Below, piece by piece: positions 41,705-51,088 of a DNA stretch of 64,000 bases; within the stretch, counting starts at the first letter, position 1; each line of letters starts with the position of its first letter. Location: assembly GCA_019638485.1 (NCBI GenBank), contig JAHBTP010000001.1, positions 558,001 through 622,000 of the forward strand. Reading direction: 5' to 3'. Position numbers and translations under genes: made by a program. This DNA is from Ferruginibacter sp. GTDB taxonomy: Bacteria; Bacteroidota; Bacteroidia; Chitinophagales; Chitinophagaceae. Under the pieces are notes generated by a model that saw nothing but the letters and a program-made list of their open reading frames with translations, did no database searches and was not told the origin of the DNA.

Positions 41705-42478
41705 ATGAGATTGATTATTATAGTATTGGCCTATTTAGCTTTAGCTTTTTCTTCTCTTTCGTGCAAAACAGTTAAACCTAATGGTTATTTTCAAACGCTT
41801 CAGCGGGATACCACCATTCAAGGATTCGTAAATCCGGGATTAGATTCTAAAATCATTACCGGCGACCAATTGGCTATTAGCATAAACAGTTTAAGTGTGG
41901 ATGAAAATATGAAGTTTAATAATACCAATATCACCGAAACACAGGGTCAGGTTTCTACTCCCGGATATCCAGTTGATGAGGGTGGAAATATAAAAATTCA
42001 CCGATTAGGTGTGGTTCATGTTGCCGGCTTAACAAGAAGGGAATTAGCTTCGAAACTGGAAAAAGATTTATTACCCTATTTGAGAGAGCCCTTGGTAAGT
42101 GTAACCTTCCTTAATCATAAAGTAACTGTAATGGGTGGTGTGGCAAACCCACAAGTAATTAGCCTTTCAGGCGATAATATGCCCATTTTTGAAGCCATTG
42201 TAAAAGCAGGTGATGTGGGTAAAGAAGGAAGACTTGATCATGTTTTGATTATTAGAGATTCTTCAGATAAGAAAATAGTGAAAAAGGTAAACCTTGAAGA
42301 CCATTCAATATTTGCTTCAAACTGGTATTTCCTTCAACCGGATGATATTGTTTATGTAATGCCTGATTATTTACGTGAAGAAAGAGAGGAGAGAAGACGC
42401 AAATTACAAGGCACATTATCCTTGGTTGTTTCAGCAGTATCCTTAGTAGTTGTTGTGCTTACCCGTATAATTAAATAA
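41705..42478 (+). CDS. Wza-type polysaccharide export lipoprotein
   Basis: The 257-residue protein has a lipoprotein signal with lipobox LSSLSC (Cys 20). A polysaccharide-export (Poly_export/Wza) domain follows, with the typical ITGDQLAI and TPGYPVDEGGNIKIHRLGVVHV segments, then an SLBB-like domain (VTVMGGVANPQ). A C-terminal hydrophobic helix (LSLVVSAVSLVVVVL) ends the protein. It would form the outer-membrane exit channel for the glycan, working with the Wzc-type protein two genes downstream. It begins the polysaccharide locus, about 160 bp after the terminator; the leader sequence shows no promoter I trust. Confidence 0.9.
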   Translation: MRLIIIVLAYLALAFSSLSCKTVKPNGYFQTLQRDTTIQGFVNPGLDSKIITGDQLAISINSLSVDENMKFNNTNITETQGQVSTPGYPVDEGGNIKIHRLGVVHVAGLTRRELASKLEKDLLPYLREPLVSVTFLNHKVTVMGGVANPQVISLSGDNMPIFEAIVKAGDVGKEGRLDHVLIIRDSSDKKIVKKVNLEDHSIFASNWYFLQPDDIVYVMPDYLREEREERRRKLQGTLSLVVSAVSLVVVVLTRIIK

Positions 42479-42508
42479 ACAGTAAGTGCAATTAAAACGA
42501 AATAAAGC

Positions 42509-43396
42509 ATGAAGCTGTTTAAAGTATTGAAGTTTATTTATAACCACCCTTTTAATGCCGATAATAAATTAGGTAGTTTATGGCGCTTTGCTAAATGGCA
42601 AATTAACTGTAGGCTTAATCCCTATCCTGTTGTTTATCCTTTTACGGAACATAGTAAGTTTATTATTCGTAAAGGATTAACCGGAGCTACAGGGAATATA
42701 TATTGTGGACTAATGGAATTTGAAGATATGGGCTTTTTGTTGCATTTTTTACGCCCAAAAGATTTGTTTGTGGATATCGGAGCTAATGTAGGTTCTTATA
42801 CCATACTTGCTTCTGCAGAAATTTTTGCAGATACTATTGCTATCGAACCTATCCCATCTACCTATCAAAACCTTAAAAGCAATATCCTTATTAATGATAT
42901 TCAGGATAAAGTAAAAGCATATAATATTGGCTTGGGAAGCAACAAAGGGAAGTTGAACTTTACAAAATCATTGGATACTATTAATCATGTTGTATCAAAT
43001 GGGAATGCAAATACTATTGAAGTGGAAGTAAATACCTTGGATAATATTTTGCAACAAGTGGAGGTGCCGGTTTTGATAAAGATTGATGTGGAAGGGTTTG
43101 AAACAGAAGTGCTACATGGCGCAGAAAATACCTTGGCAAATCCTGAACTTAAGGCTATTATAATTGAATTAAATGGTTCAGGAAATAGATATGGATATAA
43201 TGAAGAAGAAATCCACCAAAAGTTATTATTATTAGATTTTCGGCCTTATGGATATAATCCGAAAGAACGAAAACTTACGGAAAGAAAAAGTTTTAATAAT
43301 TTAAATACGATTTATATCCGAAATAAGGAATTTGTAGAAAATAGGATTAACACATCTCGAAAAATAAAAATTGGCAATACCCAAAAAACAATTTAA
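42509..43396 (+). CDS. FkbM-family methyltransferase
   Basis: The 295-residue protein carries an SAM-binding motif I (VDIGANVGSYT, about residues 88-98), then IEPIPSTY, and a later IKIDVEGFE motif characteristic of FkbM-type O-methyltransferases. Such enzymes commonly methylate sugar hydroxyls in surface glycans. It lies between the Wza-type and Wzc-type genes, 30 bp after the former and on the same strand, which supports a role in modifying or capping the exported polysaccharide. The exact acceptor is unknown. Confidence 0.87.
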   Translation: MKLFKVLKFIYNHPFNADNKLGSLWRFAKWQINCRLNPYPVVYPFTEHSKFIIRKGLTGATGNIYCGLMEFEDMGFLLHFLRPKDLFVDIGANVGSYTILASAEIFADTIAIEPIPSTYQNLKSNILINDIQDKVKAYNIGLGSNKGKLNFTKSLDTINHVVSNGNANTIEVEVNTLDNILQQVEVPVLIKIDVEGFETEVLHGAENTLANPELKAIIIELNGSGNRYGYNEEEIHQKLLLLDFRPYGYNPKERKLTERKSFNNLNTIYIRNKEFVENRINTSRKIKIGNTQKTI

Positions 43397-43509
43397 TGAT
43401 GTTTTGGATAGGCTGTTTTTTGTTTTAGATTTTTATTTAAATGGAAGAAATGGGAAATGGCATACAGTATTTTTTAATAATTATCCGGGGTTGTAATAAA
43501 AATTAATTC

Positions 43510-45948
43510 ATGAACGAAGAGCAAAGTTTTTCAGATAAACCGCAGGCCAATATACTGGTTCAGGTGGTACAAAGGTATCTACCTTTTTGGCCGGTATTTA
43601 TTTTATTAAGTGCTATATCTCTTTCTGCATCTTTTGTGTATCTACGTTCACAAACAAAGATATATGTTGCAGCGGCTAAGGTATTACTTAAAGACCCCAA
43701 TAGAGGAGGAGGAGATAGCAAGGTTTTGGATGCGCTAAATATTTTTAGTGAGAAAAAAATTGTAGAAAACGAAATCATTGTGCTTCGCTCTACCTCACTT
43801 ATGCATCAGGTAGTGAAATCCCTCAATTTATATGCTTCTGTATATAATGAAGGTAATGTGCAAATTGAAGAATTATATAAAAGCAATTCACCGGTAACTT
43901 TCATAGCACTTAATAAAGACAGCATCAGCTATGGAGGTAAAAAATATTTCTCTATCAATTGGAAAAAGGAAAATGTTGAAATTGACAATGAAACAGTTCC
44001 CTTTGGCGGCACGGTAAATATTAATGGAACGGATTATCAAATTATAATAAATCCTACCTATAATAGGAATGTTCTTAATAAAAACTTCTATGTTATTTTT
44101 AATACCGTAGCCGGTGCATCAACGGGTATTATAGGTAGTTTAAAAGTAGCCCCCATGTCCTATGCTTCTACTGTATTGGACTTAAAAATGGAAACTCCGG
44201 TACCGGCAAAAGGAAAGGATATATTGAATGAGCTATGTATTATTTATAATAAGGAAGGAATAAAAGATAAAAACGAGATTGCCGAAAATACCCTTCATTT
44301 TATTGAAGAGCGTTTACGCGATGTAGAAGGTCAGGTGGATAGTGTGGAGCGTAATATTGTTTCCTACAGGGCAAAAGAAGGTATTACCGATTTAAGCGCT
44401 CAGGCTAGTGCTTATTTTAGTAGTGTAAGAGATTTGGATAAGCGAAAAGGTGAAATTGAAATTCAATTAGGTGTGTTAGATGATATCCAGCGTTATGTAA
44501 ATGGAAAGGGAAATAAGCCCGGCACCGTTCCTTCTCTTCAACTTGTTCAGGATAACGTATTGCTCAATTTAATTAATCAGTTGTATAGTGCTGAATTTGA
44601 CTTGAATGATAAGATAACATTATCAGGAGTAAAAAGCGAATCGGTTTTATTGGCTCAGGAAAAGGTGGATAGAATTAAAGCCGATATACGGGAGAATATG
44701 GGCAATATCCGCAATAATTATTTGGCAGAAAAAAAGTATGTAGAAAATAAAATTGAAGAATCTAATGTGTTATTAAGGCAGGTGCCAGTAAAGGAGCTGG
44801 GTTTAATTTCCGTGAGCCGGGATAAGGATATCAAAAACAATATCTATAATTTCCTTTTACAAAAAAGAGAAGAAACGGCATTAAGCAGCGCTTCTACTTC
44901 TGCTGATTTACGCGTGCTTGAAAGCGGGTATAGCTATGGCCCTATACGGCCTATACCTAAGAATTATTATTTAATGGGCTTGCTGATTGGACTACTCGCG
45001 TTTTTGTTATACGTACAAATCAGAGAACAGTTTAACAACAAGGTGATGTTTAGAAGTGAGGTAGAAAACAAAACTAATGTGCAGGTAATTGCAGAAATAA
45101 TTCAAACACCTAATAAAGACAACATAGCCATAAGCGAAGGAAAGAGAACGGTAGTGGCAGAACAGTTCAGGGCATTGCGTACAAACCTGGGCTTTATGGG
45201 CGTAAGCAGGGTGGATAATACTATTTTAGTAACATCAAGCGTTTCGGGCGAAGGGAAAAGCTTTATTGCTACCAACCTCGCGCTGAGTTTTACATTGCAA
45301 GGACATAAGGTGGTGCTCATGGAACTGGATTTAAGAAAACCTAAAATTAGTAAGCAATTAGGTGTAGAACGTAGCCCCGGGGTTAGCAGTTATCTGGTAG
45401 GTAAGGCTACCAAAGACCAAGTAATTAAACCTACTTCATTTAAAAATCTGTATGTAGTGCCATCAGGCCCTATCCCTGCAAACCCAACGGAATTGATAAA
45501 TCAACCGGCCTTTGAAGAATTGATGAAAGCATTGAAAGAGGAATTTGATTATGTTATTATGGACTCTGCACCTATTGGGCCGGTTACCGATTCTCAATTA
45601 CTGAGTAAGTATGCAGAAACAACCTTGTATGTAGTGCGCCATGCAGTTACGCCTTCTGTGTTTTTAAAATTACTCGAATCACTAAATCGAGATAAGAAGT
45701 TTAATAATATGGGTGTTATTTTTAATGGTATTAAACCAAGAGGGGTGTCACTATTCAATTATGGATTTGGCGGGTATGGAAATGGATATGGATATGGTTA
45801 TGGTTACGGATATGGATATGGTTACGGATATGGCAGTGAAACTTCTACAGGATACTATACCCATGATTCAAAACAACCCGGATTTAAAAGCTTTTGGATA
45901 AGTTTAATAGGATTAGGACGATCGTTTAAACGCAAAAATCGCTCCTAA
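43510..45948 (+). CDS. Wzc-type polysaccharide co-polymerase / BY-tyrosine kinase
   Basis: The 812-residue protein has an N-terminal Wzz chain-length domain with a transmembrane helix (about 27-50), a long periplasmic coiled-coil region, a second transmembrane helix near 487-503, and a cytoplasmic BY-kinase domain. Walker A (SGEGKS) lies near residues 579-584, Walker A' reads VVLMELDLRKPK, and Walker B is YVIMDSAP. The tail (about 752-785) is an extreme Gly-Tyr repeat that should be the autophosphorylation cluster. Walker A' has Glu where many members have Asp (ELDLR). It controls chain length and couples synthesis to the Wza-type channel. Confidence 0.92.
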   Translation: MNEEQSFSDKPQANILVQVVQRYLPFWPVFILLSAISLSASFVYLRSQTKIYVAAAKVLLKDPNRGGGDSKVLDALNIFSEKKIVENEIIVLRSTSLMHQVVKSLNLYASVYNEGNVQIEELYKSNSPVTFIALNKDSISYGGKKYFSINWKKENVEIDNETVPFGGTVNINGTDYQIIINPTYNRNVLNKNFYVIFNTVAGASTGIIGSLKVAPMSYASTVLDLKMETPVPAKGKDILNELCIIYNKEGIKDKNEIAENTLHFIEERLRDVEGQVDSVERNIVSYRAKEGITDLSAQASAYFSSVRDLDKRKGEIEIQLGVLDDIQRYVNGKGNKPGTVPSLQLVQDNVLLNLINQLYSAEFDLNDKITLSGVKSESVLLAQEKVDRIKADIRENMGNIRNNYLAEKKYVENKIEESNVLLRQVPVKELGLISVSRDKDIKNNIYNFLLQKREETALSSASTSADLRVLESGYSYGPIRPIPKNYYLMGLLIGLLAFLLYVQIREQFNNKVMFRSEVENKTNVQVIAEIIQTPNKDNIAISEGKRTVVAEQFRALRTNLGFMGVSRVDNTILVTSSVSGEGKSFIATNLALSFTLQGHKVVLMELDLRKPKISKQLGVERSPGVSSYLVGKATKDQVIKPTSFKNLYVVPSGPIPANPTELINQPAFEELMKALKEEFDYVIMDSAPIGPVTDSQLLSKYAETTLYVVRHAVTPSVFLKLLESLNRDKKFNNMGVIFNGIKPRGVSLFNYGFGGYGNGYGYGYGYGYGYGYGYGSETSTGYYTHDSKQPGFKSFWISLIGLGRSFKRKNRS
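45784..45833 (+). repeat. Hexanucleotide repeat encoding a Gly-Tyr tail
   Basis: About eight degenerate copies of GGATAT/GGTTAT-type hexamers encode alternating Gly and Tyr at the end of the Wzc-type kinase. Because the unit is 6 bp, slippage would change the number of Tyr sites without breaking the frame. Confidence 0.85.
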
Positions 45949-45993
45949 GGCGGTTGCATATTTTATGGATGTAAAATCCAAAAGTAGAATCGT

Positions 45994-46024
45994 CTTCAGT
46001 TACAAAAAAAGAATGTGACTGAGG
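45994..46024 (+). promoter_or_regulatory. RNA hairpin just upstream of the NusG-like gene
   Basis: CTTCAGTTACA pairs with TGTGACTGAGG as an 11-bp stem with two G-U wobbles and an A-rich 9-base loop. It ends 21 bp before the ATG at 46046. No T tract follows, so it is not a typical terminator. It could be a leader element recognised by the antiterminator. Confidence 0.5.
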
Positions 46025-46045
46025 ACTAGCGAAGCTTTGACTATT

Positions 46046-46537
46046 ATGAAAGAAAAGGAATGGTATGTGGTTTATACCCTACCTCGATGGGAAAAAAAAG
46101 TGGCTGCTAATCTCACTGAATTGGGATACGAAAACTATTGCCCACTTAATAAGGTTGTGCGTAAATGGAGCGATAGGAAAAAAATGGTGATGGAGCCCCT
46201 ATTTAAAGGGTATGTTTTTGTAAAGGTGGCTGAAGCTGCAAAATGGGATATAAGAAAAGTGAACGGCATAATAAACTTCGTGTTCTGGTTAGGTAAACCT
46301 GCAAAGGTGAAGGAAGAGGAAATAACAGTTATTAAAAAGTTTTTATTGGAATTTGAAGATGTTAAAATAAGTGAGCCCCTTAAAATGAAGGATAAGGTAT
46401 TTGTAAAACAAGGAGTAATGATGGATTATAAGGGAGTAGTGGTTGAGGTTTTGGGAAATAGAGCAAAGGTGGCTATAAACAGTCTCGGATTAGAACTATT
46501 TGCCATATTTGAGCAAAATAACCTTCATCGGATTTAA
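46046..46537 (+). CDS. NusG-paralogue transcription antiterminator (UpxY/RfaH-like)
   Basis: A 163-residue protein from the ATG at 46046; an upstream in-frame TTG at 46037 is less likely. The NGN domain shows WYVVYTLPRWEKK at the N-terminus and PLFKGYVFVK in the middle, and a KOW-type domain at the end contains VKQGVMMDYKGVVVEV. It is shorter than housekeeping NusG and located inside a glycan locus, as with Bacteroides UpxY and enteric RfaH, which let RNA polymerase read through long polysaccharide operons. It precedes about 17 kb of tightly packed genes. A hairpin immediately upstream may be part of its target or of its own control. Confidence 0.88.
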   Translation: MKEKEWYVVYTLPRWEKKVAANLTELGYENYCPLNKVVRKWSDRKKMVMEPLFKGYVFVKVAEAAKWDIRKVNGIINFVFWLGKPAKVKEEEITVIKKFLLEFEDVKISEPLKMKDKVFVKQGVMMDYKGVVVEVLGNRAKVAINSLGLELFAIFEQNNLHRI

Positions 46538-46678
46538 ATGGCTTATTTAATGCACATGGCTGTTGAAAAAAAGAAGCTAAAACCGTTTTAAATGTGGGTT
46601 TACATTGGTAACTTACATCGGCTTTTTAAGATATATAGTTGTAGGTTTTCTCAATTAGCAAGCCAATAGATTTCGATA

Positions 46679-47677
46679 ATGAATAATACTGATAAAATTT
46701 ACGTTGCCGGGCATACAGGTCTTGTGGGAAGTGCTATTGTACGGGTGTTGAAGAGCAAGGGATATCATAATATTGTTACGCGTACATCTGCTGAATTAGA
46801 CTTACGTAATGCTAATGCTGTACTTGATTTTTTCAGATTAGAAAGACCCCAATATGTTTTTTTAGCCGCCGCAAAGGTGGGCGGTATTATGGCTAACCAA
46901 ACCTATCCTGCAGAATTTATTTATGATAACCTTTCCATTCAAAATAGTATTATTCACGGCGCTTATTTAACCGGTGTAGAGAAGCTTTTGTTTTTAGGGA
47001 GTAGTTGTATCTATCCTAAAAATGCTCCACAACCTATTAAGGAAGATTATTTGATGACCGGATTTTTGGAACCAACTAATGCGCCTTATGCTATTGCTAA
47101 AATTTCGGGTATTACCCAATGTCAGGCATACCATCGTCAATATGGTTGCAAGTTCATTAGTGTAATGCCTACCAATTTGTATGGGCCCGGCGATCATTAT
47201 CATTTGCAGAATTCACACGTTTTGCCTGCATTGATAAGGAAATTTCATGAAGCAAAAATTAATAATCAACCCACGGTTACCGTATGGGGAACCGGAAAAC
47301 CCCGCAGAGAGTTTTTACATGTTGATGATGCAGCATTGGCTTGTTATTTCCTGATGCAATATTATGATTCTCCCGAAATAATAAATATAGGCTCAGGTAT
47401 TGATTATACCATTCGAGAAATGGCACGAATGATTAAGGAAATCTCAGGGTTTAACGGCTCATTGTTGTTCGATGAGTCTAAACCTGATGGTACTATGCGT
47501 AAACTCTTGGATGTGGATAAGATCCTATCACTCGGTTGGGAGCCTACTATTGAGTTAGAAGAAGGATTAGTTTCTACTTATGCAGATTTTGCAACAAATT
47601 ATTATCATTATGTAAATGAAGATGAAGTTTCTGTTGCTAACCAAACCGAAGAAACTCAACCTGTTTCTATAAATTAA
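46679..47677 (+). CDS. fcl: GDP-L-fucose synthase
   Basis: An extended SDR protein of 332 residues that converts GDP-4-keto-6-deoxymannose to GDP-L-fucose with NADPH. The Rossmann motif GHTGLVGSA is near residues 9-17. The catalytic set is visible: Ser in SSCIYP (108-109), Tyr137 and Lys141 in YAIAK. The LGSSCIYPK and PTNLYGPGD segments are typical of the family. The partner GDP-mannose 4,6-dehydratase (gmd) is not in the window and must be elsewhere. It is the first biosynthetic gene after the antiterminator, 141 bp downstream, and suggests fucose in the glycan. Confidence 0.93.
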   Translation: MNNTDKIYVAGHTGLVGSAIVRVLKSKGYHNIVTRTSAELDLRNANAVLDFFRLERPQYVFLAAAKVGGIMANQTYPAEFIYDNLSIQNSIIHGAYLTGVEKLLFLGSSCIYPKNAPQPIKEDYLMTGFLEPTNAPYAIAKISGITQCQAYHRQYGCKFISVMPTNLYGPGDHYHLQNSHVLPALIRKFHEAKINNQPTVTVWGTGKPRREFLHVDDAALACYFLMQYYDSPEIINIGSGIDYTIREMARMIKEISGFNGSLLFDESKPDGTMRKLLDVDKILSLGWEPTIELEEGLVSTYADFATNYYHYVNEDEVSVANQTEETQPVSIN

Positions 47678-47708
47678 TTTTCTCTTTCCTCCATATTAAA
47701 GAAAAAGT

Positions 47709-47745
47709 TCCCAAACTTAGAATACGCATCAACGTTAGTTTGGGA
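47709..47745 (+). other. Inverted repeat between fcl and the first glycosyltransferase
   Basis: TCCCAAACT and AGTTTGGGA form a perfect 9-bp stem around a 19-base loop. No T tract follows. It may be an RNA structure or a protein-binding site; its function is unknown. Confidence 0.45.
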
Positions 47746-47820
47746 TAGAGGTATGATAATGTGCCGGGTTTTAGTCATTAGTAATGTTTATTTTGTGTTG
47801 CAAATCAGTTTTTTATTTCC

Positions 47821-48936
47821 GTGAGAAATAAGTCCATTTTCTTTTTTACGCTTCGCGTTTTTTCAATTACCGGGGGCATAGAAAAAGTGTGTCGTATTGC
47901 TTCCAAAGCATTGTATCAATTTGGTGAGGAGAATGGGTATTCGGTATTAGTAAAAAGTATGCACGATGCTACCAAAGATGCCATCGGAAACCCATACATT
48001 CCAAATCGTATTTTCTTTGGGTGGAAAGGTAATAAATGGTTAGCCACCCTGGGTATGCTAAGATGTGGAAGAGGCGCTACGGTGGTTTTGTTGAGTCATA
48101 TCAATCTCTTAACTATTGGGTATTTAATTAAAAAGATTTCTCCCCATACACGGTTGATCATGTTTGCACATGGTATTGAAGTTTGGGATTCTTTATCTAA
48201 AGCCAAAGTGGATAAGCTAAAACAATGTGATGCAATTTGGGCAGTAAGTAGATTTACCCGTGAACGTATTATATCACAATATGGCATTGATAAGGAAAAG
48301 GTATATGTGCTTAATAATGCGCTCGACCCTGAATGGAAGGAGTGTGAAACAAAAATTAATGTACGTGAACTTTTCAACATCCCGGCTTCTGCTAAAGTAT
48401 TATTTACACTTACGAGATTAGCACATACTGAAAAAAATAAAGGATATAATAAAGTGATGGAGGCTTTGGCAAGATTAAATAATAACCGGGATATACATTA
48501 TATCATTGGAGGGAAATACACCAATGATGAATTTAATCACATCACCCAATTGGCAACACAATTAGGATTAGCTAATCATGTGCATTTGCCGGGTTTTATT
48601 GACGAAGCACAACTCAAAGCGTATTTTTCTGCTGCTAATGTGTTTATTTTGCCCAGCCGAAAGGAGGGTTTTGGAATTGTATTTATTGAAGCTATGCGTT
48701 TTGGTACTCCTGTTATTGCAGGTAATACAGATGGAAGCATGGATGCACTGAAGGATGGTGAATTGGGTGTATTGGTTAATCCGGAAAGTGTAAAGGAAAT
48801 TTCTGATGCTATTGAAGAAGTGTTTAACTATCCTGAAAAATACAAACCGGACTTAAATAAAGTAGAACATTATTTTGGTTTTGAAACCTACAAAAAAAAT
48901 GTGAATCAACTGCTGCATACGGTGCTTTCAAAATGA
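47821..48936 (+). CDS. GT4-type glycosyltransferase
   Basis: The 371-residue protein starts with GTG; no ATG fits the N-terminus better. The GT-B fold is indicated by ITGGIEKVCR near the start and by the C-terminal EX7E-type stretch in RKEGFGIVFIEAMRFGTPVIA. A nucleotide-sugar donor binds in the C-terminal half. The preceding segment PGFIDEAQLKAYFSAANVFILPS is typical of family GT4. The stop overlaps the next start (Wzm) by 4 bp, so translation is probably coupled. Donor and acceptor are unknown. Confidence 0.88.
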   Translation: MRNKSIFFFTLRVFSITGGIEKVCRIASKALYQFGEENGYSVLVKSMHDATKDAIGNPYIPNRIFFGWKGNKWLATLGMLRCGRGATVVLLSHINLLTIGYLIKKISPHTRLIMFAHGIEVWDSLSKAKVDKLKQCDAIWAVSRFTRERIISQYGIDKEKVYVLNNALDPEWKECETKINVRELFNIPASAKVLFTLTRLAHTEKNKGYNKVMEALARLNNNRDIHYIIGGKYTNDEFNHITQLATQLGLANHVHLPGFIDEAQLKAYFSAANVFILPSRKEGFGIVFIEAMRFGTPVIAGNTDGSMDALKDGELGVLVNPESVKEISDAIEEVFNYPEKYKPDLNKVEHYFGFETYKKNVNQLLHTVLSK

Positions 48937-49799
48937 AGAAGAAACAAGATAATTTAAAGAACAATTGGGATATGATAATCTCACCAAAGGTGAAATTATT
49001 TCAACTTAACTTAAATGAAGTATGGCGGTATAGAGATTTACTTTTGCTTTTTGTAAAACGTGATTTTAAAGCACAGTATAAGCAAACCATTTTGGGGCCA
49101 TTATGGCATGTGATACAACCTATTTTCACTACTGCAGTATTCTTGCTGCTGTTTGGCCGTATTGCTAATATTCCTACCGATGGTATTCCTCCCGTTTTGT
49201 TTTATATGAGTGGTATTTGTATCTGGAATTATTTCGAAAGTTGTTTAACAGCTACATCTGCCACCTTCGTACAAAATGCATCTATTTTTGGAAAGGTGTA
49301 TTTTCCACGATTAATTTTACCGCTGAGCACAGTATCAAGTAACCTGATAAAGTTTTCTATTCAGTTTTTACTGCTAATATTGGTGACAGGTTGGGTAGGT
49401 GTAAAAACTTCACATTTTCATATTGGTTTAAGTTGGCTTCTTATTCCGGTATTGGTATTTATGATGGCATGCCTTGGGCTGGGACTGGGTATCATAATAT
49501 CATCACTAACCACAAAGTATCGCGATTTCCATTTGCTGCTTACTTTTGGTGTGCAATTATTGCTATATACAACACCGGTAGCCTATCCCTTATCATTCTT
49601 AAAAGACAAGCCCTATGCAGCATGGATTGCATGGAATCCGCTGGCTCCTATTGTAGAATCTTTTAGGTATGCCTTTTTGGGCTCGGGTGAATTGTATATT
49701 ACCGGATTATTGTATAGTGCCACTTGCATCACAATAATTTTATTTGTTGGTGTGCTCATGTTTAATAAGGTGGAAAAAACATTTATGGATACTGTATAA
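48933..49799 (+). CDS. wzm: ABC-2 type polysaccharide export permease
   Basis: A 288-residue membrane protein with about six hydrophobic helices. The N-terminal segment FVKRDFKAQYKQTILGPLWHVIQPI is a clear mark of O-antigen/teichoic-acid permeases (ABC2_membrane). It would move a completed, lipid-linked glycan across the inner membrane, powered by the ATPase encoded immediately downstream; the two genes share one base. It forms a translationally coupled block with the upstream glycosyltransferase. Confidence 0.92.
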   Translation: MKKKQDNLKNNWDMIISPKVKLFQLNLNEVWRYRDLLLLFVKRDFKAQYKQTILGPLWHVIQPIFTTAVFLLLFGRIANIPTDGIPPVLFYMSGICIWNYFESCLTATSATFVQNASIFGKVYFPRLILPLSTVSSNLIKFSIQFLLLILVTGWVGVKTSHFHIGLSWLLIPVLVFMMACLGLGLGIIISSLTTKYRDFHLLLTFGVQLLLYTTPVAYPLSFLKDKPYAAWIAWNPLAPIVESFRYAFLGSGELYITGLLYSATCITIILFVGVLMFNKVEKTFMDTV

Positions 49800-51070
49800 T
49801 GAGTGAAATTGTAATTAAAGCAGAAAATGTAAGTAAACAATATCGTTTAGGAAGCGTGGGAACGGGCTCCTTGGCGCATGATATTAACCGTGCCTGGTAC
49901 AAGTTGAGAGGAAAAGAAGACCCATATTTAAAAGTGGGTGAAGAGAATGACCGCAGTGCTGCCGGTACAAGTAATTATGTTTGGGCTTTGCAGGATATTA
50001 ATTTTGAAGTGGAACATGGTGAGGTGCTGGGTATTATTGGCCGTAATGGTGCAGGCAAGAGTACCTTACTAAAAATTCTTTCACGTACTACCATGCCAAC
50101 TCAAGGATACATTGGCATTAACGGAAGAGTGGCTTCACTGCTTGAAGTAGGTACCGGCTTTCACCCGGAATTAACCGGTAGAGAAAATGTTTTCTTAAAC
50201 GGTGCTATCCTGGGTATGACTAAAAAGGAGATTGGTAGAAAGTTTGATGAAATTGTACACTTTGCCGGTGTAGAGCGATATATTGACACTCCCGTAAAAC
50301 GTTACAGCAGTGGTATGCATGTACGGCTTGCGTTTGGTGTTGCCGCACACCTTGAACCCGAAATTTTAATTGTAGATGAAGTGCTGGCAGTAGGAGATGC
50401 AGATTTTCAAAATAAGGCACTGGGTAAAATGAAAGAGGTAAGTAGTAAGGAAGGTCGTACAGTGCTTTTCGTTAGCCATAATATGTCTGCTGTACGTAAT
50501 TTGTGTACCAGAGCCATGTTGTTGGTAAACGGAAAAATGAAAACAGAGGGCCTTCCCGATGATGTTATCAATGATTACCTGTTAGAAAATGCAAATCATT
50601 CTTTAGAACAACAATTTGATGATACCGCAACAGCGCCTGGTAATGATAAAGTTAGGTTTAAGTCAATGCGTGTGGTGCCCCAGGTAGCCACACCCAATGA
50701 AGCCATGACGGTTAAAACACCTATAAATATTGAATTTGAATTTTACAACATGATGGGTAAAACACCTATCAATACAAGTTTGATGTTGTGTACCCTGGCA
50801 GATGATGTGGTATTTAATGCCATTAGCGAAGTACAGGAATTAGACAATGGATTATATAAGGCAGTACTCGAAATACCGGGTGATTTTTTAAATGATGGAG
50901 GTTATTATATCAATGTAATGATTGTTTATAATGCCTCTAAGGTGATTTATCATTTTGATAAAGCTGTTATCTTTTCATTGGAAGATAGACGCTCATTTAC
51001 CAACTGGCATAGAAAATGGGTGGGTATCGTAAGGCCGCAATTTCCATTTTTAATTAGCAGGATTTCCTAA
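49799..51070 (+). CDS. wzt: ABC transporter ATP-binding protein with carbohydrate-binding tail
   Basis: The 423-residue protein has Walker A GRNGAGKST (about 81-89), signature YSSGMHVRL (about 168) and Walker B ILIVDEVLAVGD. The C-terminal third (about 285-400) is a beta-sandwich like the Wzt C-terminal domain that recognises the glycan end before export. The N-terminus contains the extra loop seen in O-antigen exporters (AENVSKQYRLG...). With Wzm it makes an ABC-dependent glycan exporter. The C-terminal domain implies a terminal cap on the chain; the FkbM or MetW-like methyltransferases could supply it, which is inference. Confidence 0.92.
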   Translation: MSEIVIKAENVSKQYRLGSVGTGSLAHDINRAWYKLRGKEDPYLKVGEENDRSAAGTSNYVWALQDINFEVEHGEVLGIIGRNGAGKSTLLKILSRTTMPTQGYIGINGRVASLLEVGTGFHPELTGRENVFLNGAILGMTKKEIGRKFDEIVHFAGVERYIDTPVKRYSSGMHVRLAFGVAAHLEPEILIVDEVLAVGDADFQNKALGKMKEVSSKEGRTVLFVSHNMSAVRNLCTRAMLLVNGKMKTEGLPDDVINDYLLENANHSLEQQFDDTATAPGNDKVRFKSMRVVPQVATPNEAMTVKTPINIEFEFYNMMGKTPINTSLMLCTLADDVVFNAISEVQELDNGLYKAVLEIPGDFLNDGGYYINVMIVYNASKVIYHFDKAVIFSLEDRRSFTNWHRKWVGIVRPQFPFLISRIS

Positions 51071-51088
51071 CTTATTTGTACTAAATTA

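Noticed and set aside
41527..41775. Plus-strand open frame of 82 codons overlapping the Wza-type gene
   Set aside because: It begins inside the terminator hairpin and ends inside the lipoprotein signal of the next gene; no independent evidence supports it.
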